DNA of 64,000 nucleotides from Pseudomonas putida (GCF_028682455.1 NZ_JANHLD010000002.1:558001-622000); one strand, 5' to 3'. Counted from the stretch's first letter, positions 16,293 to 25,289 are shown. Notes: generated by a model not told the origin, from the sequence alone. Program-made: numbers and translations.

Positions 16293-17675
16293 TCAGCGCA
16301 CTCCTGTCCCCGCCATGGATTCGGAACGGAACGTGTAGTCCGGGCTGCGCGGTACTTGTTTTATGTAGCCATTTTTGGGGTTGATATAACTGCTGACGAT
16401 GTACTGACCTTTGCTCAGGTCGTAGGTAAGGGTGCAGAAGCTCATGGTGCCTGCCGCCCCCGATTCGTTGCGTACATACTGTGGAAAGCTGAAGTTGTAG
16501 CCGACACGGAAAATCTTGCCGGCATCATCCTTGGCCTCAGCAGCCACCAAGGCCCAGGAGTCCTCATCAATATAGAAGTTACGCTGGGCTGCGATGTGAC
16601 GCTTGCCCTCCTTGCGGGTTGCTTGAACTTCCCAAACCCGATGCAATTCCCAGCGCACGCCTTGTGGATTGACGAAACTCTTGTCCAGCAACTGTTCCGG
16701 CGTCATGGAAAGAAACTTGAACTGGTTGTAAGGCACGATAACTTCTTTCTTGCCTACCAATTTGAAGTCGAAGCGATCCATACGCCCGGAGAACAAGTTC
16801 AACTCGTCATAGTTGAGTGCGCCTGACAATGATGCACTCGGTGTGTCATAGGAAAATTCGGGTGCCAAGCGTGTACGACGCTGGCCGGTTGTGTAGGACC
16901 AGGTGCGCTGATCCTGTTGGTCGAAACGCGCGGGATACCAGATCAATGCCTTCTGCCCGGCGTCGCGCGATGGCGCTACTGTTCGGTTGAGCATGCGATA
17001 GTAATTATCGGCACTGCCCTCGTAAGGAGTTGCCTTGGAATCCCAATATGGATAGTCAGAGTTTTGGTAGGACTCGTTGGTCATTGTCCGGTTTCCGGCC
17101 GTATCGACCAACCAACTCTCCATCCGCAGTTCGTATTCTGTCTGGTCACGGGTCAAGGCATTCCACATCGCCTCATACCCACTTTTCGGAATCGGGAACG
17201 GTGTCCCAAACCAGCAGCCGCGCAAACCGACACCGCCGCCCTCGGTCTTGCATTCCGGATTGTTGACGTTTTTCAAGGTGCCGGCGATGCGGTCCTTGGC
17301 CATTTCCGGATAGCTGCGATGCGTTGGATAGACTTCGATTTTGAAGTCGTTGAAGCGCTTGAACAACTCTAGCGTGCCAGGGGTCAACTTGTCCCGGTAC
17401 TGATCCAAGTTGGCGTTGGTAATAGTGAAAATTGCCTTTTCGTCCGCATAAGGATCAGCGGGGCGTGTATCACCTGGTTTATAAGCGGCTGGTGGCGCTT
17501 TGATGCCCCCGGTGTATGCTGGAATGCTGCCATCCTTGTTACCAGCAACTTCCGCACCCCACGGGGTCAGGCTTTTACCCAGTTGATCGATTTCCTGCTG
17601 GCTCGGTTGGGCGTGGGCAGTAACGGCGACACTCAAGGCAATAGCTGCGGCCAATGCGTGAATCGAGTACGACAT
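16293..17675 (-). CDS. DUF1329 outer-membrane-associated protein
   Basis: 460 residues. Start 17675 has AAGGAG upstream. Residues 1-22 are a signal peptide with AHA cleavage before QPSQQEI. The mature protein shows DUF1329 hallmarks: LTPWGAEVAGNKDGSIPAY at its start, the SYPEMAKDRIAGT-type repeat region and a C-terminal W.LV..E..D..GK.FR. The fold is LolB-like and probably binds hydrophobic ligands in the periplasm. These proteins are often encoded beside DUF1302 proteins in steroid, terpene and Baeyer-Villiger gene sets; no DUF1302 gene is visible here. A role in uptake of a hydrophobic substrate is inference. Confidence 0.85.
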   Translation of the reverse strand: MSYSIHALAAAIALSVAVTAHAQPSQQEIDQLGKSLTPWGAEVAGNKDGSIPAYTGGIKAPPAAYKPGDTRPADPYADEKAIFTITNANLDQYRDKLTPGTLELFKRFNDFKIEVYPTHRSYPEMAKDRIAGTLKNVNNPECKTEGGGVGLRGCWFGTPFPIPKSGYEAMWNALTRDQTEYELRMESWLVDTAGNRTMTNESYQNSDYPYWDSKATPYEGSADNYYRMLNRTVAPSRDAGQKALIWYPARFDQQDQRTWSYTTGQRRTRLAPEFSYDTPSASLSGALNYDELNLFSGRMDRFDFKLVGKKEVIVPYNQFKFLSMTPEQLLDKSFVNPQGVRWELHRVWEVQATRKEGKRHIAAQRNFYIDEDSWALVAAEAKDDAGKIFRVGYNFSFPQYVRNESGAAGTMSFCTLTYDLSKGQYIVSSYINPKNGYIKQVPRSPDYTFRSESMAGTGVR

Positions 17676-17955
17676 GATGTTCTCCTTGGCTCTTCGAAAG
17701 GTAGGTTCAAGCGCGAGCGAACGAACGCGAGGCAACTGACTGCACGTCTGCAGGCAGGACCAGAGGTGATATCAAGACGGGGATCCGCGGAGTGGAACGC
17801 ACTCGAGATGTGCTGTTCACGGTTAACAGCAGGCTTGCATTCATTGAAACCTCCCCACCCTTTTGGATTTTTTGTAGGTGACGCTTATTCAACGGAGGTA
17901 CCGCAAGATGAGGGGGGAAAGACTCGATTCCCGGCCCTATCCTGTTAATGATCTT

Positions 17956-17971
17956 AATCCTATTGATGATT
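17956..17971. promoter_or_regulatory. GntR-type operator candidate in a 414-bp gene-free region
   Basis: AATCCTATTGATGATT matches AATCA-N6-TGATT at 9 of 10 defined positions. It is in the 17676-18089 gap between the DUF1329 start and the synthetase stop, about 280 bp upstream of DUF1329. The rest of this gap shows no convincing gene; a GC-rich inverted repeat near 18036-18065 lies just after the synthetase stop. Confidence 0.5.
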
Positions 17972-18089
17972 ATGCGTCAACGCTGAATAAGACATTTACC
18001 GATGTCTTGAGTGGATGCCGTGCAAAGAATGCAGACAGCCCGGCCGGTCAATACCGGTCGGGCCGTTGTACAGCGCAAATGTCCTCGGG

Positions 18090-19640
18090 TTAGGCGGTGG
18101 AGGGATAACCCCCACCGCCATGCAGCTCGTTGGCGGCATCACGGTCTAACTGACCGTCACGGCCACGTGGAAGGCTGTTCACGAACTCGACTACCTTCGG
18201 TTTTTTGTACGAAGCCATGCGTACCCTGCAATGTTCGATCAGCGCCTGGGCATCTAGATGCTGACCTGCGCGCAAAACCACCAGGGCCTTGACGTTTTGG
18301 GACCAGACGGGATCTGGCACACCTATAACGCAGGCATCCAGGACTTGCGGCAGCATTCGCAGGCAACTTTCGATCTCGGCGGGGTAGATATTCTCTACAC
18401 CAGACTTGATCATCGTGGTCTTAGGTCCCACGAAGGCAATGGCACCGTCTGGCAAGCGCTTGCCAAGGTCACGCGTACGGTACCAGCCATGCGCAGTGCG
18501 CTGCTGATTCTCCTCATCCCGATCGAAGTAGCCCGCCATGACTTGCGCACCACGTACGCTGATTTCCCCGACTGTGCCCTCGGGTACTTCCTGACCACCA
18601 TCGTCCAGGATGCGTACCTGAACCAATGGCGAGGGGCGTCCGGCACCTTCGCCACCCAGCCAGCCCATTACCGTAAAACCCATTAATTCGGTTTGGCCAT
18701 AGAGCCGAGGGGCCCGGTTGAGCGGCGCACTTTGCGGCATCACCATAGGGTTGGTCCACTCCGGAGCCAGTGGTGAAGACCACAGGCTTGAGACGTCGAA
18801 GCGGCCATCAGCATTGATTTGGCGAATCTGTTCCAGGGTCGGCTGCGCAACGAAGGCGTGGGTGACCCGTTCCTGTTCAATCAGTTGCAGCATGCGCTCA
18901 GCGTCCACACGAGCGATGAATACGTTCTTGCCCCCGAACTGATAAGTCGCCAGGGTCGACGTCAGGGTGCCCAGATGAAACAGCGGACCTGAGTTGAGGA
19001 AAACGGCGCTTTCACTGATGCTCTCGGTATAAGCCAGCATCAGGCCTTGATAAAGGATGGTGCCTTGCGTCAGCAGCGCCGCATTAGGGTGGCCTCCAAA
19101 GGCCGCAGTATAGATCGCCAGTAACGGGGTGTCCGCATCTACCCGGATATCGATATCGATATCCGGCTGTCCAGCGATCCACTGCTCGTAGCCCGTCTCA
19201 TCGTCGGCTTGAACCCATAACGCAGGGTGCTGACTTAACTCACGCGCATGGGCCACCGCCTCCCCAACCTCCAGCTGCTGCCAGAGCACTACAACGGGTT
19301 TGAAGTCTTCAATGACAAAGACCAGTTCGTGCGCGCTTTGGCGCCAGTTCGCGGGGCAAAAAATCGCACCCAGCTTAGCTGCCGCCAATAAACATTCGAG
19401 TACCCTGAAATCGTTCTGGCCCAGCCACAGTATTCGCTCGCCGGCTGTCACGCCGGCAGCTTGGAGGGCATGGGCCAGACGGTTCACCCGCGCATCAAGT
19501 TCCGGCCACGTCAGGCGTACGTCGCCATCCACGACTGCTTGCATGGTTGGGCGCGAGCGCCGGTGCTCACGCAAAACATCTGCTACGCCGTGCATGCGAA
19601 TCAGGGTGAAGTTATCTTGAGCCGTCTGGGCGTGTTGCAT
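18090..19640 (-). CDS. AMP-binding acyl-CoA synthetase with diverged P-loop
   Basis: 516 residues of the ANL superfamily. The A3 phosphate-binding motif reads IYTAAFGGHPNAALLT (about residues 173-188) in place of the usual YTSGTTGxPKGV, so the conserved Lys is absent. Later motifs are intact: YGQTE near 305, GWYRTRDLG near 395, and VENIYPAEIE and YKKPK near the C-terminus with the A10 lysine region. It is expected to form acyl-adenylates and then acyl-CoA from a carboxylic acid intermediate. Similar P-loop variants occur in some actinobacterial FadD proteins, from memory. Start 19640 is preferred (GAGGA upstream) over 19655. Last of a leftward operon from 22824. Confidence 0.85.
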   Translation of the reverse strand: MQHAQTAQDNFTLIRMHGVADVLREHRRSRPTMQAVVDGDVRLTWPELDARVNRLAHALQAAGVTAGERILWLGQNDFRVLECLLAAAKLGAIFCPANWRQSAHELVFVIEDFKPVVVLWQQLEVGEAVAHARELSQHPALWVQADDETGYEQWIAGQPDIDIDIRVDADTPLLAIYTAAFGGHPNAALLTQGTILYQGLMLAYTESISESAVFLNSGPLFHLGTLTSTLATYQFGGKNVFIARVDAERMLQLIEQERVTHAFVAQPTLEQIRQINADGRFDVSSLWSSPLAPEWTNPMVMPQSAPLNRAPRLYGQTELMGFTVMGWLGGEGAGRPSPLVQVRILDDGGQEVPEGTVGEISVRGAQVMAGYFDRDEENQQRTAHGWYRTRDLGKRLPDGAIAFVGPKTTMIKSGVENIYPAEIESCLRMLPQVLDACVIGVPDPVWSQNVKALVVLRAGQHLDAQALIEHCRVRMASYKKPKVVEFVNSLPRGRDGQLDRDAANELHGGGGYPSTA

Positions 19641-19659
19641 CTTACGAGTCCTCATCCAT

Positions 19660-19682
19660 CACCCCCGGCAGCGCCGGGGGTG
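19660..19682. repeat. Perfect GC-rich hairpin between operon genes
   Basis: CACCCCCGGC and GCCGGGGGTG form a 10-bp perfect stem with a 3-base loop in the 49-bp gap upstream of the synthetase. It may tune expression or stabilise the upstream mRNA. No T-run. Confidence 0.6.
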
Positions 19683-19689
19683 AAGCGTG

Positions 19690-20382
19690 TCATGCTGGAA
19701 CTACCCGAGGGTCTGCACTGCCGCAACTGCAAGCGCCGTGCAGCACCTGGCCGCGTAAACCGGTGTGGTAGTGATGGAATGGCTGGCAACGGTCCAGGCG
19801 GCTACTGAGTACGACTTCACCGTCGATCGCGTCGACTGCCCATTCGAAGCGGTCGATATGAGCCCCCGCACCGGCACTGCATTCGATGGCCACTGCCGGG
19901 CCTAACTCCAGGCAACGCAATACCCTCAATCCTGGTTGACCAGCCAATCGCTCGTAAGCATCAGGCCATGCCCAGACCACCATGCCGGCAAACAGTTGGA
20001 GCGGATCATGGCCAAGCCCTACCAATCCATCCAGCGTGGCGGCGGTGATGCCGTAAGCACCGACCAAGTGGAAGCGGCGAATGATCGACTCGACCCTGCG
20101 AGCATCGAACAATGAAGAGTCGGCCGAAACCGCCACCATGTTGAACTGCATCACCGCACGCTCCATGCCCAAGGCCTGTACACCCTGATCAAACAGCGCG
20201 GTAATCATCAGATTACTGCCCATATGGAAATCGAAGGTGTTGAGCACCCTGAGGATCGAACGTGTGGAACGCTCAACTTCCAAAGATGAATACATCAGGG
20301 CCTGGCGTTCGCCCTGGGCATCGAAGTAGCGGCCAACGGCCATGGGGGAAAGCGCGATTGATGGCTGAGCTGGACTCTTCAT
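19690..20382 (-). CDS. Truncated PaaK-like ANL-fold protein
   Basis: 230 residues. Its last third, with IDGEVVLSSRLDRC, HYHTGLRG and GACSCG, lines up with RGELVVTALLDDV, RYRTDDLV and KACSCG of the PaaK-like ligase encoded just upstream. It therefore seems to contain only the middle of the adenylation domain. It lacks the N-terminal part with the Thr/Ser-rich P-loop (SGTTG) and the mobile C-terminal domain with the catalytic Lys. It overlaps the ligase gene by 4 bp (ATGA), implying translational coupling and a 1:1 partnership. Catalysis alone is unlikely; a regulatory or structural subunit is inference. Confidence 0.7.
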   Translation of the reverse strand: MKSPAQPSIALSPMAVGRYFDAQGERQALMYSSLEVERSTRSILRVLNTFDFHMGSNLMITALFDQGVQALGMERAVMQFNMVAVSADSSLFDARRVESIIRRFHLVGAYGITAATLDGLVGLGHDPLQLFAGMVVWAWPDAYERLAGQPGLRVLRCLELGPAVAIECSAGAGAHIDRFEWAVDAIDGEVVLSSRLDRCQPFHHYHTGLRGQVLHGACSCGSADPRVVPA

Positions 20383-21692
20383 TGCTTGGTCACCCTCGGA
20401 ATCTTGTTTGGTGGCCCGTCCTTGAGCAAGGCCTGATTAGTCGCAAGGAGAACTTTCACCGGTACCTGCAATGCGGTAGAAACCGCATCTGCAACCCGCG
20501 CTTCCAACTGTTCGAGGCTGCCTTGCAGTGCGGTCTCTTCATAGCCCACGCGCAAGGTCAGTACATCGGCCTCGCGCTGCGGACGGACCAGCTGGAATAA
20601 GCCGGTACGAGTTTCGGCGAACTGCTCCATCAGGGGGAAAATGTCAATCGGCAGAATCGAGCGCCCCTGAATCAGCATCTCATCACCTTTTCGCCCAATG
20701 GGTTTGAGCCGCCCGTGTGTCCGTCCACAACTACATGCCTTGCGGGTGAACTGCACCAAGTCATCGGTACGGTAACGAATCAACGGCCCAACATCGTCCA
20801 AGAGCGCGGTGACAACCAGCTCGCCTCTAGAGTCATCGGGCATCTCGGCACCACCGCTTGGGTCCAGGTGCTCGATAAGGGCTATGTCTTCCCAGGTATG
20901 CATGCCGTCATGGGCGCGGCAGTCCATAGTCGTGGTGATATCACCCAAGGAGCTCAACTCGAAGATTTCGAGGCCCCAGCCTTCGACCACAGCACGAAAA
21001 TGCGGGCTCATCGGCTCGCCGCCGAACACAACGCCCTGATAAGAGCTGAATGCCTCCTTGAGGTCATCACCGGTTTCTTTCTCATATTTCTCCAGCGCGA
21101 TAATCAGTGGCGTGGAGAGCATGAACATGGCTTTAGGGCGCAATTCACGGGACAACTTGACCAAATGAGGCATCTCGCTGGGCAAGTGCTGCAGCGAAAC
21201 TGGGCGAAAGCCACTGTCCAGCCACTTGTCAGTGTTCAGGCCTTCACGGAAGGTGAACAGTGCATAGGTGAAGAAGTCATTGGTCCGAACGCCAATGTGC
21301 CAAAGCTCGCGCTTGAGCCCTGCGATCGCAACGTGGTATTCCGACCGCGGCAACGGGGTCGGATCGCCGGTCGTTCCGGACGTGAAACCGACGCCTCGCA
21401 AATGGGGTGGACCGACACAGACCAGGCCGCCATATGGATCGCCATGTTCATCGCGAAACTGACGGATACGGTCCTTGTCGATGAACGGCACCTTGGCCTT
21501 GAAGTCTGCAAGGCTTTTGATGTCTTCAGGCTTGATGCCTGCCTCATCCCAAACCTCACGAATCAATGCCGAACGGCTGTAGACATACGGGATCAACTTA
21601 AGAATCCGTGCCTCCTGCAGCCTCTCGATATCAGCCCGAGACATCGTTTCAATGTCGGGGTCGAAAAACCTGTCGTCGTCCAGTCGTGTCAT
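20379..21692 (-). CDS. Phenylacetate-CoA ligase (PaaK)-like AMP-binding protein
   Basis: 437 residues, the usual length for PaaK-type ligases. P-loop FTSGTTGDPTPL is near residue 104. Then come the EPMS motif in FGGEPMSPHF, IRYRTDDL near 325, the zinc-type CSCGRTHGR motif near 342 and GRKGDEMLI at the domain hinge. It would activate a carboxylate to its CoA thioester with ATP. RBS AAGGTAA. It is in an operon with an upstream amidohydrolase (46-bp gap) and the downstream truncated homologue. The substrate need not be phenylacetate: no paa genes are present in the window. Confidence 0.87.
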   Translation of the reverse strand: MTRLDDDRFFDPDIETMSRADIERLQEARILKLIPYVYSRSALIREVWDEAGIKPEDIKSLADFKAKVPFIDKDRIRQFRDEHGDPYGGLVCVGPPHLRGVGFTSGTTGDPTPLPRSEYHVAIAGLKRELWHIGVRTNDFFTYALFTFREGLNTDKWLDSGFRPVSLQHLPSEMPHLVKLSRELRPKAMFMLSTPLIIALEKYEKETGDDLKEAFSSYQGVVFGGEPMSPHFRAVVEGWGLEIFELSSLGDITTTMDCRAHDGMHTWEDIALIEHLDPSGGAEMPDDSRGELVVTALLDDVGPLIRYRTDDLVQFTRKACSCGRTHGRLKPIGRKGDEMLIQGRSILPIDIFPLMEQFAETRTGLFQLVRPQREADVLTLRVGYEETALQGSLEQLEARVADAVSTALQVPVKVLLATNQALLKDGPPNKIPRVTKQ

Positions 21693-21738
21693 AGCGTTAC
21701 CTTATTATTGTCGTGGCTATCAGTGGTCGGGCGCCGGG

Positions 21739-22824
21739 TTACAGAAACTCCGGTCGAGCAAGGCGGAAAAGTCGGGCCGCATTCCCGCCGAGAATATCGG
21801 CCTTTTCCTGTTCGCTGATATCGATACCCTCGAACAGTGAAGCAATGATTTTTCGTGAGTTGGGGAATGTGCCCTCGGCGTGCGGATAGTCCGAAGCCCA
21901 CATCAGCGCCCCCGTACCGGTCACTGCCCGGGCAGCGATACAGGCGCGATCGTGCTGAAAGGATGCCTTCACCTGGCGGCGAATAATGTCGCTGGGTTTG
22001 GTCGAAAGTTTGGGTTGAACAAATGCTGCATGGGCAAAAAAGACTTCGTCCATGCGCTCTGCCAACGCTCCGAGCCAACTGGCACCACACTCGATCACAG
22101 CTATTTGGGTTTTGGGGTTGCGATCCAGAACCCCGCCGGCAACCAGGTAAGTGACAGCTTCGATGCCGTCACTCATCTGGCGGGTATAGTTGACGACTGC
22201 CGCGCCCGGGCCGCGCTCGTGAATCACGGTTTCAAGGCCGGTACCGGTGTGCATTACCAGAACTACCCCCAGCTCTCCTGCCGTCCTGAACACAGGATCC
22301 CAGGCAGGATCGTTATAGCGAGGGATGCCCCTGCTGGTAACCGAAGGCAGCATGGCGGCAGTAATACCTTTGGCCGCGATCCGCTTCAACTCGGCGATGG
22401 CATTCGCCAAATCACGAACGGGCAGGATTGCGCAGCGTACAAAACGGTCTAGGTGGCCTTGGAAAAACTGGTTATTCCAGTCGTTATACAGTTGACACGT
22501 CGCAAGCTCGGCCTCGATATCTTCCAGTGCATAAGTCCACAACCCGAGACTTGGGAAGCAGATCTCCGCATCGACACCGTCTTTTTCCATGTCCTCCAAA
22601 CGCCCGTCGAGATTGTGAAGGCCGACGCGCTTGCTGCCCCCAATGTCAGCGACATTCAAGCGCATCTTGAAAATGACTTGCTCATCAGTTCGCGTGACCA
22701 GCGTATCGCCCTGCTTTTCAGCGCGGATCGCGTGGCGCCGCAAAGAGGGGGGCAGGCCTTGAACAAACAGGTCGTGGGGCTCAAGCACATGTGAATCGGC
22801 GCTAAAAATGAAATGGCCGGACAT
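21739..22824 (-). CDS. Amidohydrolase-2 family TIM-barrel enzyme
   Basis: 361 residues. The N-terminal FSADSHVLEPHDLF is the modified metal motif of the amidohydrolase-2 (ACMSD-like) family. ASDYPHAEGTFPNSR near residue 300 carries the conserved Asp-Tyr-Pro-His. Relatives hydrolyse or decarboxylate cyclic acids, and several occur in steroid and aromatic catabolic operons; the reaction here is not predictable. The start at 22824 is chosen for GGGAG upstream. It is the first gene of the leftward operon, with two perfect operator dyads 28 and 79 bp upstream. Confidence 0.84.
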   Translation of the reverse strand: MSGHFIFSADSHVLEPHDLFVQGLPPSLRRHAIRAEKQGDTLVTRTDEQVIFKMRLNVADIGGSKRVGLHNLDGRLEDMEKDGVDAEICFPSLGLWTYALEDIEAELATCQLYNDWNNQFFQGHLDRFVRCAILPVRDLANAIAELKRIAAKGITAAMLPSVTSRGIPRYNDPAWDPVFRTAGELGVVLVMHTGTGLETVIHERGPGAAVVNYTRQMSDGIEAVTYLVAGGVLDRNPKTQIAVIECGASWLGALAERMDEVFFAHAAFVQPKLSTKPSDIIRRQVKASFQHDRACIAARAVTGTGALMWASDYPHAEGTFPNSRKIIASLFEGIDISEQEKADILGGNAARLFRLARPEFL

Positions 22825-22851
22825 CTGGATCTCCCTCTTGTTTTTAGTATT

Positions 22852-22867
22852 AATCATTATGCTGATT
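22852..22867. promoter_or_regulatory. GntR-type operator, perfect consensus (proximal)
   Basis: AATCATTATGCTGATT has both arms AATCA and TGATT exact. It lies just upstream of the amidohydrolase start, where it would block RNA polymerase. Confidence 0.65.
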
Positions 22868-22902
22868 ATGCTGTAGCCGATACGGCTCCCGCAAGCCGCT
22901 CA

Positions 22903-22918
22903 AATCATATTGATGATT
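22903..22918. promoter_or_regulatory. GntR-type operator, perfect consensus (distal)
   Basis: AATCATATTGATGATT is a second exact match, 51 bp (about five helical turns) from the proximal one. The spacing suits cooperative binding of two dimers on one face of the DNA. Confidence 0.65.
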
Positions 22919-22987
22919 AATATTTTAAATGGGTCTTTCAGGTGTCCTTCTTCAACTCCATCTCCACCCCACCTAACCTCAAGCCAT

Positions 22988-24169
22988 TCAATTCAACTGG
23001 TTGAAGGGTGTGTCGCGATCGTTGCGCAGCTCGGCAGGTAAGCCAAGCACGCGCTCGGCAATGATATTGCGCAGAATTTCGTCGGTACCACCGGCAATAC
23101 GCAGGCCTGCTGACCACAAGTACCAATAGTTGTAACTGCGTGCCCGAGGGTCGTCGAACTCACGCAATCCGTCGACACCAAGCTGTTCCAGTGCATAACC
23201 GCTCATGTCCTGCAACGTCTTGGCCATCACCAGTTTATTGATGGAGGCTTCCGGCCCTGGCACCCCGCCGCGCGATACCGCAGTCATCGAACGCAGGCGT
23301 GTCAGGGCGATACCTTCGTCGGCCACATAAAACTTTGCCAACGCTTCAGCCTGGCCAACATCAACCAACCCCTGGGCCAGCAAGTCACGGGCATCGGGTG
23401 CCCCGGCCGGCTTGCCGCCGACAGCCAAGCGTTCGAACATCAGGGTACTCAAGGAGACCTTCCAGCCGTCGCCTACTGCACCCAGTCGCTGGCTGTCAGG
23501 AATGCGTACATCGGTGAAAAACACCTCGTTGAACTCGGCATCACCGAGTAGCGTGCGAATCTGCCGTACCTCGACGCCTGGGGCGCGCATGTCCACATAG
23601 AACATGGTCAGGCCCTTGTGCTTGGGTTGGCTGGGATCGGTACGCACCAGTACGATGCCGTAGTCCGCCTCGTGGGCATAGGATGTCCAGACTTTCTGCC
23701 CATTGAGCACCCACTGGTCACCATCACGTACGGCCCGGGTGCGCAATCCTGCCAGGTCCGAACCGGCTGCAGGCTCCGAGAACAACTGGCACCAAATTTC
23801 CTCACCGCGCATCCCTGGGACCATGAAGCGTTCGACCACATCGGCAGAGCCGTGGGTGAACAAGGTCGGCAGGCACATGCCAATGCCCACGGCGAAGGGG
23901 ACATTGGGCACACTCCAGGCTTCTTCCTCCTGGTGGAAGATGACATGTTCGATGGGGGAAGCACCCTGTCCGCCGACTTCCTTGGGCCACATGATGCCGA
24001 CAAAACCGGCATCGTACTTGTGTGCCTGCCAAGCACGGGCACGCTCCATGAAGCGATCTTCCGACAGATCTTCCTCGGCTTTGACCTCACAGGCCGGCGC
24101 ATGCTCGATTAGCCACTGCCGGACACGGGTACGGTAAAGCGCTTGTTCGGGGGTATCCAGGAAATCCAT
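22988..24169 (-). CDS. Acyl-CoA dehydrogenase, large-type subunit (pair 1)
   Basis: 393 residues starting MDFLDTPEQ. CQLFSEPAAGSDLAGL near residue 130 and the FAD/substrate loop VWTSYA near 165 mark the family. The C-terminal segment AGGTDEILRN occupies the place of IEGTxxIxR, so the usual catalytic Glu position is Gly. Its ATG overlaps the TGA of the preceding acyl-CoA dehydrogenase. Tightly coupled pairs of this kind form alpha2beta2 enzymes in steroid side-chain degradation (FadE/ChsE type), so a heteromer that dehydrogenates a bulky acyl-CoA is likely. Last gene of the leftward beta-oxidation operon. Confidence 0.87.
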   Translation of the reverse strand: MDFLDTPEQALYRTRVRQWLIEHAPACEVKAEEDLSEDRFMERARAWQAHKYDAGFVGIMWPKEVGGQGASPIEHVIFHQEEEAWSVPNVPFAVGIGMCLPTLFTHGSADVVERFMVPGMRGEEIWCQLFSEPAAGSDLAGLRTRAVRDGDQWVLNGQKVWTSYAHEADYGIVLVRTDPSQPKHKGLTMFYVDMRAPGVEVRQIRTLLGDAEFNEVFFTDVRIPDSQRLGAVGDGWKVSLSTLMFERLAVGGKPAGAPDARDLLAQGLVDVGQAEALAKFYVADEGIALTRLRSMTAVSRGGVPGPEASINKLVMAKTLQDMSGYALEQLGVDGLREFDDPRARSYNYWYLWSAGLRIAGGTDEILRNIIAERVLGLPAELRNDRDTPFNQLN

Positions 24170-25287
24170 CAGTGCGTCTCCTCTAACTGTTCGCGGGCCA
24201 ATGCCGCCACCAATCGCTGTGCCCACAGTGCTCGCCCGCCCAGTTGAGTGGCCAGCAATCGGGCGCGCCGGTAGAACAGTTGGGTGTCGCTTTCCCAGGT
24301 AAAACCAATGCCACCGAATAATTCGACTGCTGCCTCGGCGGCTACGTTGAGGGCATCACTGGCGGCCAATCGCGCCCCAGCAGCGGCACGAGGCAATTGA
24401 TCGGGGGCTTGGGTCAGAGCCCAGGCACCGTAGTAGCAATGGCTGCGAGCCAGTTGGTTTTTTACGTACACATCGGCGAGCGTGTGCTTGACCGCCTGGT
24501 AGCCTCCGATCGGGCGATTGAAGGCCTTGCGGGTTTTGACATACTCAAGCGTCATCGCCAAGGACGCTTCCGCCGCGCCCAATTGCTCGAATGCCGTCAG
24601 CACAGCACTGGCGTCCAGCGCACGCTCGCTCAGTGCTTGCCAGTCTTGCCCTGCCGCCAGTGGCGTTGCCAATGCATTGGCAAAATGAACATCGGCATGC
24701 CGGCGGATGCGGTCGATCGACTCGACAGCTACCAGGCTGACCCCGTCAGCACGTGCGTGCACTTGCCACCAGCCAGGTCGATTCTGTTCGTCGAGTGCCG
24801 AGATAATGAACACATCAGCCAAATGTGCATCGGCAACCATGACCTTGATACCCGTTAGTCGCCCTGCAGCGACTCGCGCTGTCGGCAATTCCACCCAACT
24901 GCGCTGGCCACGCTCGTTGAACGCCACAGTGGCGATCAATTCACCAACTGCCAACGCACCCAGCAAGGATTTACTGTCTTCGCACCCGGGAGCTTGCTGC
25001 AAAGCCATGCTGGCATGCTGAACGGAGCTGGCAAAAGGAATCGGCGCCAAGGTGCGTCCGGCCTCCTCGGCCAGTACACACCACTCCAATGCAGACAAGC
25101 CTAGACCGCCATCTTCCTCGGCTATGCCTGCGGCCGGCCAGCCTAGCTCTACAATCGAACGCCACAATGTCTGATCGTGGGTGGATGTAGATTCCAGCAG
25201 TGATCGGGCACTGGCCAGGCTATTGGCAAATACGCGCCGGGCTTGGTCGCGCAGTTGCTCTTGATCGGCAGAAAAATCGAAATTCAT
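24169..25287 (-). CDS. Acyl-CoA dehydrogenase, small-type subunit (pair 1)
   Basis: 372 residues, starting MNFDFSADQEQLRDQARR. It has the typical three-domain layout: helical N-domain, a beta middle domain about residues 120-215 and a helical C-domain with RKAFNRPIGGYQAVKH and GGIGFTWESD. It ends shortly after this point and lacks the terminal EGT segment, as is usual for one subunit of heteromeric acyl-CoA dehydrogenases. The start at 25287 has GGAG upstream and lies 2 bp after the FadB-like stop. It is paralogous to 37412-38515. Confidence 0.87.
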   Translation of the reverse strand: MNFDFSADQEQLRDQARRVFANSLASARSLLESTSTHDQTLWRSIVELGWPAAGIAEEDGGLGLSALEWCVLAEEAGRTLAPIPFASSVQHASMALQQAPGCEDSKSLLGALAVGELIATVAFNERGQRSWVELPTARVAAGRLTGIKVMVADAHLADVFIISALDEQNRPGWWQVHARADGVSLVAVESIDRIRRHADVHFANALATPLAAGQDWQALSERALDASAVLTAFEQLGAAEASLAMTLEYVKTRKAFNRPIGGYQAVKHTLADVYVKNQLARSHCYYGAWALTQAPDQLPRAAAGARLAASDALNVAAEAAVELFGGIGFTWESDTQLFYRRARLLATQLGGRALWAQRLVAALAREQLEETH

Positions 25288-25289
25288 AT

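Noticed and set aside
17707-17892. A short minus-strand frame upstream of the DUF1329 gene
   Set aside because: 61 codons with no recognisable features, lying in a probable promoter/leader region.
18036-18065. GC-rich inverted repeat as a terminator for the acyl-CoA synthetase gene
   Set aside because: The stem is real, but no T-run follows on the minus strand, so termination is not supported.
20715-21818. A 367-codon plus-strand frame opposite the PaaK-like ligase
   Set aside because: Antisense shadow; the minus-strand ligase motifs are unambiguous.
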